Positions 25,920-34,613 of a stretch of DNA of 35,657 bases are shown one piece after another (positions within the stretch are counted from its first letter, which is position 1; each line of letters begins with the position of its first letter). The DNA is taken from the NCBI GenBank assembly GCA_024640465.1, contig JAHEEX010000011.1, positions 1 through 35,657 of the forward strand. The letters are read 5' to 3'. Made by a program: the position numbers and the translations under genes. The DNA comes from Sphingobacteriales bacterium. Lineage in GTDB: Bacteria > Bacteroidota > Bacteroidia > Chitinophagales > Chitinophagaceae. Under the pieces are notes generated by a model. That model did not search any database. It saw only the letters and a list, made by a program, of their open reading frames with translations, and was not told where the DNA came from.

Positions 25920-26576
25920 ATGAAAACATGGATATTTTTATTTTCTTTTTTTCTTTTATGCACTGCATGCAAGCAGGAACCAGTTAAATACGACTCCCCT
26001 TTAGAACGCCTGATGGCCGGTAATAAGCGATTCATGGCGGGCCACCCTGTTCATCCGGATGAAACCCTTCAACGAATCAGGGACCTTAAAAAGGGGCAAG
26101 ACCCTTTTGCCATCATTGTTGGTTGTGCAGACTCCAGGGTTCCGCCTGAATTAATTTTCGACCAGGGGCTGGGCGATATTTTCTCCATCAGAACCGCAGG
26201 TAATATTATCGGAGATTATGAATTAGGTAGTATTGAATATGCAGTCGAGCATCTGGGATGTAAATTCATTATTGTATTAGGCCACGAAAATTGCGGCGCT
26301 ATTAAAGCATTTATAGAAAATCCGGACACAACAAATCAACATGATCATATTAAAAATATCATTGAATACATAAGTGAGGAAAATGAAGAGCATTCCCTGG
26401 CCGAAGCTGATAAACACCAGGTTGACAAAGCCGTCAAGGCCAATATTACACACGGTGTGCATCTTTTACAAAACGCCCAACCTGTTCTAAAGCCTTTAAT
26501 TGACAAGAAAGAGGTTACTGTAGTTGGCGCCTATTATGATTTGGATAATGGTGAAGTAATTATTACAGATAAATAG
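25920..26576 (+). CDS. Beta-class carbonic anhydrase with lipoprotein-type signal
   Basis: The protein would interconvert CO2 and bicarbonate. The zinc ligands are seen in VGCADSRVPPE (Cys and the Asp-Arg dyad) near residue 63 and GHENCGA (His and Cys) near 120; SIRTAGNI and GSIEYAVEHLG are also typical. The N-terminus MKTWIFLFSFFLLCTAC ends in a lipobox-like cysteine, so the enzyme is probably an exported, membrane-attached lipoprotein, while most beta enzymes are cytoplasmic. The 218-residue length fits a core domain plus this signal. It stands alone, with its own -7 box 5 nt before the ATG. Enzyme family is firm; the lipid anchor is inferred from a slightly non-standard lipobox (CTAC). Confidence 0.9.
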   Translation: MKTWIFLFSFFLLCTACKQEPVKYDSPLERLMAGNKRFMAGHPVHPDETLQRIRDLKKGQDPFAIIVGCADSRVPPELIFDQGLGDIFSIRTAGNIIGDYELGSIEYAVEHLGCKFIIVLGHENCGAIKAFIENPDTTNQHDHIKNIIEYISEENEEHSLAEADKHQVDKAVKANITHGVHLLQNAQPVLKPLIDKKEVTVVGAYYDLDNGEVIITDK

Positions 26577-26612
26577 ACCATATATCTTCGCTTCTTTGCA
26601 CTAAATTGTACG

Positions 26613-26730
26613 TGTATTTCTCTTTCTCATTCCTTATTTCTTGTCTTTCACTTTCCATTTTCGACTTTCGATTTTCCACTTCATTTGCCTTTCACTTCCT
26701 TATTCCTTATTCTATATTCCTTATTCTCAA
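26613..26730. repeat. Pyrimidine-rich degenerate repeat tract
   Basis: TTTC, TTCC and TATTCC units recur between the carbonic anhydrase and RemB-like genes. It includes the 16-mer TTTCGATTTTCCACTT (26666-26681), which occurs again at 31153-31168. The stop codon of the RemB-like gene lies at its edge. Confidence 0.65.
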
Positions 26731-28388
26731 TAATCATACTCCCTTCTATGCATATTCCAACGAATACCCAGTGAACCGATAACATTAGTTGGAACATTAT
26801 TCGTTTTCCGCAGGTAGAGATTGGTTTCAATAAAGAAATTCTCTTTCCATTCGTACGCAACCCAAAGGTTGGCATTCACCCATTGTGTTTCAACGGCAGA
26901 TCCGAAATAATTCCCCCTTTCCTGTGCACGGGTATCGTTATCGAGGAAAATATTATTGCCATAATTCTTACCGGCAGTATCCGATCCGCCCCACCATCCG
27001 GCAAGCCGGCCCTGCAGGTACCATTTTGGTGCAGGCTGATAGCGGGCAATGGCTACCAATTCGCGGATATTAGACATTAAGGGATGGGCCAGTGGTTGGT
27101 TATAATGCGTGTAATTTGCAACAGTGTCAAAATGCGAATAAGTGAATGGCCTTACAAGATTTGTTTCCAGTTGCAGGTCAAGGTTTTTCACCCCAAAAGC
27201 ATCAATATATTTTGCGCCAAGCTGAAGGGCCCATTTATTGGCCCACCATCCATCACCGGCCTTCAACTCACTCAATACAAATTCATCAAATAATAATTGC
27301 CCGTAAAACTGGAAACGACGCGCTACATTGGCTTTGAAATCCAGGCCCACAAAAGCATTGTCGGCACTGCCGTTTTGTTGCTCCGCCGGACGCAGGAACA
27401 TGATCGGATTAAGGTATGAGAATTCAAAATGGTTGACGCGGTCGAATACCACCCCCTCAAATAATCCCAGTGTAAGCCATTTAGGTGCGTTGAAGCTGAT
27501 ATGGTGGATAGCCATATACTTTTTGGGGAAAATACTATCTGTACTTCCGCGCTTATACTGTGCCGTTAGTTCAACAGTCTTACTCACATAATTCAGTCGC
27601 CATACCCTCAGGTTCAGGTTGAGGAAAAGGTAATTATTGGGATATTCACTCAGGAAAAGGCTGCGGTAACCATTTCCTATTGACTGCTTATCATACCCAA
27701 ACTGGATATCCAGAAATTTGGCGGCATTTACCGTAAAGCTTCCCCGTGCATCGAAATAATCTACCCCGGTTGTTTTAAATGTTTTGTAGAAACCATTTCC
27801 CGGAACTGCGCGGTATTGATTGATCCTGTTCTGCACAAACTTTGGGGCCCGCTCCTGGTTATCTGTCAGGTAAGTCTGAAAGCCTATGCGTTTTGCAATT
27901 AATCCCCTCGCCACAATACCCCTGGTATTCAGGAAAAGCATTTCGTCGCTTTCATTATCTGCCATAGCCTGTAGTTGTAAAACCGGATTCACAGCAAGAA
28001 AGAAATCAGGATTATCCACTTCTATTAAATTCGCCGGTGTTTTATAAAAAGTATTCCAAAGTGGTTTCTTGCTGGCAAAAGCAGATTTATCCCCGCTAAC
28101 CCATTCCAGGTTGTTCAGTTTGGACCGTTGTATATTATATTTATCAACTTTGCTGAGTTTTAAAGGTTCGGCGTCTTCCTCAAGCCGCTCTATGGCTTTA
28201 ATCCACCATTTTCGGTTAAAGGGCTTAATAAAGGAAAAATTCAGCACAGTATCTTTTTGGGCCTTTATCTCAAGTCGTTCGAGTAAAATATTTTCCTTGG
28301 ATCCTTGTTGAAAATAGGTAGACTGGGCGTTCACAGAAAAAGGAACAATAAAAAAAAGCAGTCTTAATGTGGTTTTTATAAATTGCAT
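26727..28388 (-). CDS. Outer-membrane protein of the Wzi/RemB type
   Basis: The 553-residue exported protein (signal MQFIKTTLRLLFFIVPFSVNAQ) has a C-terminal half of repeated amphipathic strands typical of an outer-membrane barrel (FLDIQFGYDKQSIGNGYRSLF, NLDLQLETNLVRPF, FFIETNLYLRKTN). The N-terminal region, with VLNFSFIKPFNRKWW and FFLAVNPVLQLQ, resembles capsule-assembly Wzi-like and gliding-motility RemB proteins of Bacteroidota. RemB is one of the surface proteins linked to gliding, which fits the T9SS genes nearby. The start codon is only 33 nt from the start chosen for the divergent dihydroorotase gene. The barrel nature is clear; RemB identity is tentative. Confidence 0.72.
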   Translation of the reverse strand: MQFIKTTLRLLFFIVPFSVNAQSTYFQQGSKENILLERLEIKAQKDTVLNFSFIKPFNRKWWIKAIERLEEDAEPLKLSKVDKYNIQRSKLNNLEWVSGDKSAFASKKPLWNTFYKTPANLIEVDNPDFFLAVNPVLQLQAMADNESDEMLFLNTRGIVARGLIAKRIGFQTYLTDNQERAPKFVQNRINQYRAVPGNGFYKTFKTTGVDYFDARGSFTVNAAKFLDIQFGYDKQSIGNGYRSLFLSEYPNNYLFLNLNLRVWRLNYVSKTVELTAQYKRGSTDSIFPKKYMAIHHISFNAPKWLTLGLFEGVVFDRVNHFEFSYLNPIMFLRPAEQQNGSADNAFVGLDFKANVARRFQFYGQLLFDEFVLSELKAGDGWWANKWALQLGAKYIDAFGVKNLDLQLETNLVRPFTYSHFDTVANYTHYNQPLAHPLMSNIRELVAIARYQPAPKWYLQGRLAGWWGGSDTAGKNYGNNIFLDNDTRAQERGNYFGSAVETQWVNANLWVAYEWKENFFIETNLYLRKTNNVPTNVIGSLGIRWNMHRREYDY

Positions 28389-28421
28389 GCAGCTTTGTGA
28401 CTTTAAATGTTAAATCAAGAT

Positions 28422-29762
28422 ATGCAAAAGTACCTTTTAAAAAATATACAGATCGTCAATGAGGGACAGATTTCTGTTGGTGATGTTTTACTAAGTGCTG
28501 GCCGGATTGAAAAAATTGCCCCGAAAATTGACAATATTCAAGGTGCACGTGAAATAAACGGGGAAAATAAATACCTATTGCCCGGTGCGATCGACGACCA
28601 GGTGCATTTTCGTGAACCTGGCCTGACCCATAAAGGTTCTATCTACACGGAAGCAAAGGCGGGTGTTGCAGGAGGAGTTACAAGCTTCATGGAGATGCCC
28701 AATACCAATCCACCGGCACTGACCCAGGCTTTACTGGAGGAAAAGTATACTATAGCTGCCAATACCTCACTCGCCAATTATTCGTTCTTTATGGGTACTT
28801 CCAATGACAATATGGAAGAAGCACTCAAAACAAATGATAAGAAAAAAGACATCTGCGGTATCAAGATCTTTATGGGTTCATCTACCGGTAACATGCTGGT
28901 GGATAATCACCTCTCACTGGACAGGTTATTTCGGGAGAGTGAAGTGCTGATTGCAACACATTGTGAGGTGGAGAAAATGATTCACGACAATTATAGCAGG
29001 TTAAAAAAAGTAAAAGAGATACTGGAACCTTCAGATCACCCCATCATCAGGAATGCTGAAGTTTGTTTTGAGTCTTCGCTGACGGCCATCCAGTTTGCGA
29101 AAAAGTATAACAGTCGCCTTCATATATTACATATCAGTACTGCCCGTGAATTGCAGTTATTTTCCAATATGCTTCCACTGGAAAAAAAGCGAATCACAGC
29201 TGAAGTATGTGTCCACCACTTGCACTTCACTGCCGATGATTATAAAACCCTCGGATACCAGATAAAATGTAACCCTGCCATCAAAGCAAGAGAAAACAGG
29301 GATGCTTTATGGGAAGCCCTTCTTGATAACCGTTTGGATATAATCGCTACAGATCATGCACCGCATGCATGGGAAGAAAAAACCGGGCCTTACGAAAAAG
29401 CCCACTCCGGATTGCCCCTGGTTCAACATAGTCTACCATTGATGTTGTATTATTACAAGCAGGGAAAGATCAGCCTGGAAAAGATCGTGGAAAAAATGAG
29501 CCATGCTGTGGCTACCTGTTTCCAGGTTTCAAACCGTGGGTATATTCGTGAAGGATATTATGCAGACCTGGTTATTGTTGATATGGAAAAACCAAATACT
29601 GTTTCGAAAGAAAATATCCTGTATAAATGCGGGTGGAGTCCTCTTGAAGGGTTTACATTCCCCGCCACCATCACACATACTTTTGTTAATGGTCATCTTG
29701 CATTTGAAAATGGCCGTTTTGATGAAAGTGAAAAAGGAATGCGTATGCAATTCTCCCGATAA
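28422..29762 (+). CDS. pyrC: Dihydroorotase, class I type
   Basis: The enzyme closes carbamoyl-aspartate to dihydroorotate in pyrimidine synthesis. Metal and catalytic residues are in place: DDQVHFREPG (two His), GIKIFMGSSTG (the lysine expected to be carbamylated), ATHCE, LHILHIS and IATDHAPHAWEEK (catalytic Asp). This argues for an active enzyme rather than the inactive PyrC' type. An in-frame ATG at 28407 would add MLNQD; I prefer MQKYLLKN because homologues begin in this way and it leaves more room for the divergent promoter. A MutS-like gene follows after 30 nt. Confidence 0.9.
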   Translation: MQKYLLKNIQIVNEGQISVGDVLLSAGRIEKIAPKIDNIQGAREINGENKYLLPGAIDDQVHFREPGLTHKGSIYTEAKAGVAGGVTSFMEMPNTNPPALTQALLEEKYTIAANTSLANYSFFMGTSNDNMEEALKTNDKKKDICGIKIFMGSSTGNMLVDNHLSLDRLFRESEVLIATHCEVEKMIHDNYSRLKKVKEILEPSDHPIIRNAEVCFESSLTAIQFAKKYNSRLHILHISTARELQLFSNMLPLEKKRITAEVCVHHLHFTADDYKTLGYQIKCNPAIKARENRDALWEALLDNRLDIIATDHAPHAWEEKTGPYEKAHSGLPLVQHSLPLMLYYYKQGKISLEKIVEKMSHAVATCFQVSNRGYIREGYYADLVIVDMEKPNTVSKENILYKCGWSPLEGFTFPATITHTFVNGHLAFENGRFDESEKGMRMQFSR

Positions 29763-29792
29763 CACATCTCATTAAAAAGATTCAAGCAGAAA

Positions 29793-31109
29793 ATGCAGAT
29801 TGATGCAACGTCATATAATGATCTTTCCATCTTCCATACCGAAGAAGAATTCTCTGTTTTTCATAAACTCAATTTCACCAGAACTGCAGCGGGTAAAGAA
29901 TGGCTGATCCGGTATTTCAGGGAACCATTCGACAAACTTGATCAAATACATTCAACGCAGCAGATACTGAAAGTAATCCATAGAAAAGTAACCGATTGGC
30001 CGGAAACAATCACCAATGGCACTTTATTGGTTATGGAAAAGTTTCTCGACTATAACCTCGACCCTTTGCCGGAAACGGCAGATAATATGAACAGCTATCT
30101 CTACAGGCTGTTGCATTCACCTGATTTTTCTCTTGCCAGGTATTCGCTTACCCACCTGCATGAATTTGTACTGGGATTCCAGAAGCTGGTGGTGATCCTG
30201 GATGAGCCCGATGCTCCAGCCAGATTGCAAACGCTTTTATCGCAGGCACGCATTCTCCTGCAGCATCCGCAACTGGATGAATTGGGAAAGCGTCCTTTAA
30301 AGAAACCTTTTACGGTAAGGGAGACCGTATATTATGGACGCTTCTTTCATGATAAATTTCGCAGCAGTGCCATACAACTGATCCAGATCTATAGCCAGTT
30401 TGATGCCTGGTACTCCATGGCAATGGCGGTGCATACATACAACCTGCATTTCCCTGAAATGGTGGAAGAACCAGATCCATTTATTGAAGCCAAAGGATTG
30501 TATCATATTTTATTGGCTAACCCGGTATCATATGATCTTGAGATGAGTCCGCGAACAAATTTTATTTTTCTCACCGGCGCAAATATGGCGGGAAAAAGCA
30601 CCTTCATCAAATCGGTTGGACTTTCCGTTTTCCTTGCGCATATGGGTATGGGTGTACCGGCGGCATCAATGCGTCTAACACTTTTTGATGGGATATTGAG
30701 TAATATTAATGTCGTGGATAATATAGTTAAGGGAGAAAGTTATTTTTACAATGAGGTGCAGCGCATTAAAAATACCGTTCAAAAAATAAATGATAACCGC
30801 CGATGGCTGGTTTTAATTGATGAAATCTTCAAAGGCACGAACATACAGGATGCCATGAAATGCTCAACAACTGTGATAAAAGGGCTGATAAAAATTAACC
30901 GCGCACTTTTCATTCTTTCAACACATTTATACGAGATCGGGGAAGAATTGAAAGCTTATCCGAATATCTGTTTCAAATATTTTGAAACCCATATATCAGA
31001 AGATCAGCTTGAATTCAGTTACCAGTTAAAAGATGGCATCAGCAACGACCGCTTGGGTTATTTAATTTTGAAAAGAGAAAAGGTAGTTGAGCTTTTAGAA
31101 AATTTGTAA
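29793..31109 (+). CDS. Short MutS-like ATPase lacking the mismatch-binding domain
   Basis: The 438 residues hold a MutS core/lever region and the C-terminal ABC-type ATPase: Walker A in TGANMAGKSTFIKSVG near residue 262, Walker B in WLVLIDEIFKGTN near 343 and STHLYEIGEELKAY near 372. The N-terminal mismatch-recognition and connector domains of MutS are absent, as is the Smr nuclease domain of MutS2. Similar short MutS-related proteins are widespread in Bacteroidota and uncharacterised. It follows pyrC by 30 nt on the same strand, so the two are probably co-transcribed. Confidence 0.85.
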   Translation: MQIDATSYNDLSIFHTEEEFSVFHKLNFTRTAAGKEWLIRYFREPFDKLDQIHSTQQILKVIHRKVTDWPETITNGTLLVMEKFLDYNLDPLPETADNMNSYLYRLLHSPDFSLARYSLTHLHEFVLGFQKLVVILDEPDAPARLQTLLSQARILLQHPQLDELGKRPLKKPFTVRETVYYGRFFHDKFRSSAIQLIQIYSQFDAWYSMAMAVHTYNLHFPEMVEEPDPFIEAKGLYHILLANPVSYDLEMSPRTNFIFLTGANMAGKSTFIKSVGLSVFLAHMGMGVPAASMRLTLFDGILSNINVVDNIVKGESYFYNEVQRIKNTVQKINDNRRWLVLIDEIFKGTNIQDAMKCSTTVIKGLIKINRALFILSTHLYEIGEELKAYPNICFKYFETHISEDQLEFSYQLKDGISNDRLGYLILKREKVVELLENL

Positions 31110-31149
31110 TACTTCTTTGCGTCCATTGTGTCTTTGTAGTTATTGTATT

Positions 31150-31188
31150 TATTTTCGATTTTCCACTTTCAATTTTCGATTTTCTCAA
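31150..31188. repeat. Pyrimidine-rich repeat, second copy
   Basis: ATTTTCGATTTTCCACTTTC and a second TTTTCGATTTTC unit lie between the convergent MutS-like and yifB genes, sharing the 16-mer seen at 26666. The yifB stop codon falls at its edge. Confidence 0.6.
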
Positions 31189-32732
31189 GTTCCCCAGTTT
31201 TCCCGATCCAGGCTTCTGTATTGTATCGCTTCGGCTATATGTTCTGGTAATATTTGTTCGCACCCTCCCAGGTCAGCAATGGTCCTCGATACCCGAAGAA
31301 TACGGTCATATGCCCTGGCAGAAAGGTTGAGTTTATCCATGGCCACTTTCAGTAATTGCCGGCATACGGGATCAAGAACGCAGATCTCTTTCAAAGATTT
31401 ATTACTCATTTGTGCATTGGCATAAATACCCGGATCCTGCATAAAACGTATTGCCTGAATCTCCCTTGCTTTGATCACTCTTTGACGGATCATTTCGGAA
31501 GATTCACCCGGTAAAACCTGTGACAATTCAGTGAATGGCACCGGGGTTACTTCAACATGCAGGTCAATCCTATCCAATAAGGGGCCCGATACTTTATTCA
31601 GGTATTTCTGAACAACCCCGGCAAGGCAGGAACATTCCTTATCCGGATGGTTATAGTAACCGCATGGGCAAGGGTTCATGGAAGCTACAAGCATAAATGA
31701 GGCCGGAAAATCAACAGCAATACGTGCCCTGCTGATGGTTACCTTTCGTTCTTCCATGGGCTGCCGCATTACTTCCAACACCGTTCTTTTGAATTCAGGT
31801 AATTCATCGAGAAAGAGTACGCCATTATGAGAAAGAGATATTTCACCAGGTTGAGGGATGCCACCTCCGCCAACTAACGCCACATCGCTGATGGTATGAT
31901 GAGGTGAGCGAAAAGGCCTTTTTGAAACAAGTGTGGCATGTTCAGGAAGTTTACCGGCCACACTGTGGATTTTAGTTGTTTCCAGTGCCTCCTGTAATGT
32001 TAAAGGAGGCAGAATGGTTGGCAGACGCTTTGCCAGCATTGTTTTGCCGGCACCAGGCGGGCCAATGAGGATCACATTGTGCCCGCCTGCCGCCGCTATT
32101 TCCAGGGCCCGTTTGATATTCTCCTGGCCCTTTACTTCAGCAAAATCTGTTTCAAAGTGATCTTGAGCAGCTAAAAATTCTTCCCGTACATTTACGGATA
32201 TAGGTTGCAGTGATTGCTCACCTCCTTCAAAAAAATCAATCACTTCCTTAATATGACTAACGCCGTAAACATTCAGGTTGTTGACCATCCCGGCTTCACG
32301 TGCATTTGATATCGGAACTATGAGTCCTTTGAAAAGATCTTTTCGAGCTTGAATAGCAATAGGCAGGGCTCCTTTGATGGGCCTGACTGCACCTTCGAGG
32401 CTCAGTTCACCCATCAAAAGATAATCCTGCAGTTTTTCCCAGCACCTTATTTGTTCCGAAGCTCCTAACACACCCATTGCAATAGGCAAATCAAATGCCG
32501 TCCCACTCTTCTTCACATCAGCAGGTGCCAGGTTAACCACGATCTTCGTTCGTGGCATCTCATAGTTATTAGATTTGATCGCACTTTCCACCCGGTACAT
32601 ACTTTCCTTTACCGCACTGTCAGGCAACCCAACAATGAAATATTCCTTACCCTGGGCATCCCAGTTTACTTCTACCGTAATGGTCAACGCCTCCACCCCA
32701 TGCACTGTACTACCGAATGTTTTTACGAACAT
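31185..32732 (-). CDS. comM: YifB/ComM family Mg-chelatase-like AAA+ ATPase
   Basis: This is a hexameric helicase-type AAA+ ATPase; ComM promotes branch migration during natural transformation. Seen here are the N-terminal domain starting MFVKTFGSTVHGVEALTI, VGLPDSAVKES near residue 40, Walker A GPPGAGKTMLAKRLP near 220, Walker B GVLFLDELPEF near 305 and the zinc-binding-like MNPCPCGYYNHPDKECSC near 355. The 515-residue length is normal. The ORF-track start five codons upstream is replaced by the MFVKTFGS start typical of the family. No other competence gene is nearby. Confidence 0.92.
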   Translation of the reverse strand: MFVKTFGSTVHGVEALTITVEVNWDAQGKEYFIVGLPDSAVKESMYRVESAIKSNNYEMPRTKIVVNLAPADVKKSGTAFDLPIAMGVLGASEQIRCWEKLQDYLLMGELSLEGAVRPIKGALPIAIQARKDLFKGLIVPISNAREAGMVNNLNVYGVSHIKEVIDFFEGGEQSLQPISVNVREEFLAAQDHFETDFAEVKGQENIKRALEIAAAGGHNVILIGPPGAGKTMLAKRLPTILPPLTLQEALETTKIHSVAGKLPEHATLVSKRPFRSPHHTISDVALVGGGGIPQPGEISLSHNGVLFLDELPEFKRTVLEVMRQPMEERKVTISRARIAVDFPASFMLVASMNPCPCGYYNHPDKECSCLAGVVQKYLNKVSGPLLDRIDLHVEVTPVPFTELSQVLPGESSEMIRQRVIKAREIQAIRFMQDPGIYANAQMSNKSLKEICVLDPVCRQLLKVAMDKLNLSARAYDRILRVSRTIADLGGCEQILPEHIAEAIQYRSLDRENWGT

Positions 32733-32861
32733 GATGTGAAAGTACATTGCCGGAGAGGCGATTCAATGTTGAAAGCAACGGAAAAAGAAGAGAAAAAAAC
32801 AGTCACCAGTAGCCAGTTGACAGTCGCTAAAAACAGCCGGAACAATAGTCAGGAGTCAGGA

Positions 32862-32978
32862 GTCATTAGTCGAGAGTCAACAGCCAAAGGCGGAATTAAG
32901 TAGTAGCTATTACGATTAAATTGAGATACAATTTAAGCTTGCTCACATGTCTTTGGCTGTTGACTCTCGACTAATGAC
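32862..32978. repeat. 28-bp perfect inverted repeat of the TGGCTGTTGA family
   Basis: Arms 32862-32889 and 32951-32978 are exact inverted copies (GTCATTAGTCGAGAGTCAAC then AGCCAAAG) around a 61-nt AT-rich centre. A further partial copy, TTTGGCTGTTGATTGGCGAC, begins at 32991. The same 10-mer TGGCTGTTGA recurs at 23351 next to the heptamer array. It lies upstream of the yifB start and downstream of the lipoprotein gene's stop, and might mark a boundary or act as a terminator hairpin. Confidence 0.8.
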
Positions 32979-33019
32979 TAAAGACTTGTATTTGGCTGTT
33001 GATTGGCGACTGGCGTAAG

Positions 33020-33877
33020 TTATTTACAAAAGTATTTAAACAAAGTCCTGCCGCTTTGAAAGGGCGTTCCACCGGCATCATCACCATCTGCGTACCATTC
33101 TGTAAGGTATCCGTCTGAAGAAAATTTGTACTTGCTGAAATTCATGGTATATACTTCATCGATTACTCCTGAATCATCATAAAGCGTAACAACATATTTT
33201 TTTACCAGGTTCCGGGATTTCTTACCCAGGTCGAGTCCCATTATATAAAGGGCGTTTTCAAAACCATCAGGCATTACCTGGATAAAGTTTTTTGCAGTCT
33301 GGCTGGCATCATATTCAAGTGTGACCGTCATCACTTTTTGAGTTACACCAGGCACAGCCACAACACCATCAATGGCAACCAGGTTCTGACCAGACCATAC
33401 GAAAGAATACCGGAGAATTGGAAAAACGACACCCGTTATAAATATTTCTTTTTCTACCAGGTAACCGTTACCGTCATACTTGTACACATAAGATAAGGTA
33501 TCCCCCGGTGTCCCCGAAAAGTCTGTAGTCTTGAATCCCTTTACCCGCTTATTGGCATCCGTAAGAAAATAATCTGATGGAGAAACCCTGATAGTATCTC
33601 CTTTATATTGGAAAGTTCCCTGAAATTGCATGGTGCCGCTGACACTATCATAGATTTCAACTTTTTCAGCGAGGCCTGATAAATTGAATTTGGTGAAATA
33701 AGAAAATAAGCCCTGGCCTGTAAGTGAATCAGCAGTTATTATCTGGTTAACAGTACAATTATTTCCCAGGGGGGGATCAACTGTATTTCCACCACCTCCG
33801 TTTTCCAAACTCTTTTCCTTAGCACAGGAAAACAGGACAAGAAATGCCGCCATGTAAAACCAATATTTTCTCATCAT
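33020..33877 (-). CDS. Hypothetical lipoprotein
   Basis: The 285 residues start with MMRKYWFYMAAFLVLFSC, a lipoprotein signal with the cysteine at position 18, followed by a glycine-rich linker (ENGGGGN). The rest shows repeated short beta-strand units such as YSYVYKYDGNGYL-like segments (DTLSYVYKYDGNGYLVEKE, LRYSFVWSGQNLVAI, VMTVTLEYDASQ), similar to exported YD-type or DUF4595-like proteins of Bacteroidota. No catalytic motif is visible. It begins 25 nt after the lspA stop on the same strand, so it is probably co-transcribed with the lipoprotein signal peptidase that would process it. Confidence 0.8.
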   Translation of the reverse strand: MMRKYWFYMAAFLVLFSCAKEKSLENGGGGNTVDPPLGNNCTVNQIITADSLTGQGLFSYFTKFNLSGLAEKVEIYDSVSGTMQFQGTFQYKGDTIRVSPSDYFLTDANKRVKGFKTTDFSGTPGDTLSYVYKYDGNGYLVEKEIFITGVVFPILRYSFVWSGQNLVAIDGVVAVPGVTQKVMTVTLEYDASQTAKNFIQVMPDGFENALYIMGLDLGKKSRNLVKKYVVTLYDDSGVIDEVYTMNFSKYKFSSDGYLTEWYADGDDAGGTPFQSGRTLFKYFCK

Positions 33878-33902
33878 ATTTTAATTGTGCTGGAAATTGT
33901 AA

Positions 33903-34595
33903 TCAGGATATTTGTACTTCGTCATTTACAGTTGCGCTGGTTTCAACAGTTGAATGAAATCCTTCATCTGAAGTATTAAAAAAACGCTTCTGGAAAAGCA
34001 GGATAAATAGTACACCAAAAGAAATGGAAGCATCTGCGATATTAAAAACCGGACGAAAAAATTCAAAAGTTTCTCCGCCCCAAACAGGTACCCAGCCTGG
34101 AAACTTTGCATCAGTTATAATGGGAAAATAAAGCATATCCACCACCTTGCCATGCAGAAAACCGGCATATCCGCCGGAAAACCCTTTTTGGGAAGCTGAT
34201 CGTGCTATATTCTGAACATATGGATCGCTGTTCTCAAACAGCAACCCATAAAACAAACTATCTATCAGGTTACCTATTGCACCAGCATAGATCAGTGTGG
34301 CACAAATGATAAATCCAATGTGATATTTTTTTCGGATGATATAGGCCAGGTAGAATGTACCAAAAATAACTGCCAGTAAACGAAACAATGTAAGGGCCAT
34401 TTTACCCCATTCCCCACCCAGTTTCCAGCCATATGCCATTCCCTCATTTTCTATAAAATGCACCCGGAACCAGGAAAGTCCGGAGATAACCTCGTGTTCC
34501 TGTCCCAGGTAATAATGTGTTTTGATAAATATCTTCAGCGCCTGGTCGGCCAGCAGGATAAAAAAAGTTAACAGGAATACATGCTTTAATTTCAC
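33903..34595 (-). CDS. lspA: Lipoprotein signal peptidase (signal peptidase II)
   Basis: This inner-membrane aspartic protease cleaves lipoprotein signal peptides. Conserved parts are LADQALKIFIK near the N-terminus, NEGMAYGW, the first catalytic Asp in GAIGNLIDSLFYG and the second in FNIADASISFG; four membrane segments are apparent. At about 230 residues it is longer than the enterobacterial protein, as usual in Bacteroidota. The ORF-track start at 34616 is a TTG that forms part of a TATATTTG promoter-like box, so I prefer the GTG at 34595 (KLKHVFLLTFF). Neither start is an ATG, so the exact N-terminus is uncertain. Confidence 0.9.
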   Translation of the reverse strand: MKLKHVFLLTFFILLADQALKIFIKTHYYLGQEHEVISGLSWFRVHFIENEGMAYGWKLGGEWGKMALTLFRLLAVIFGTFYLAYIIRKKYHIGFIICATLIYAGAIGNLIDSLFYGLLFENSDPYVQNIARSASQKGFSGGYAGFLHGKVVDMLYFPIITDAKFPGWVPVWGGETFEFFRPVFNIADASISFGVLFILLFQKRFFNTSDEGFHSTVETSATVNDEVQIS

Positions 34596-34613
34596 CAGAT
34601 CAGATTTGAGGAG

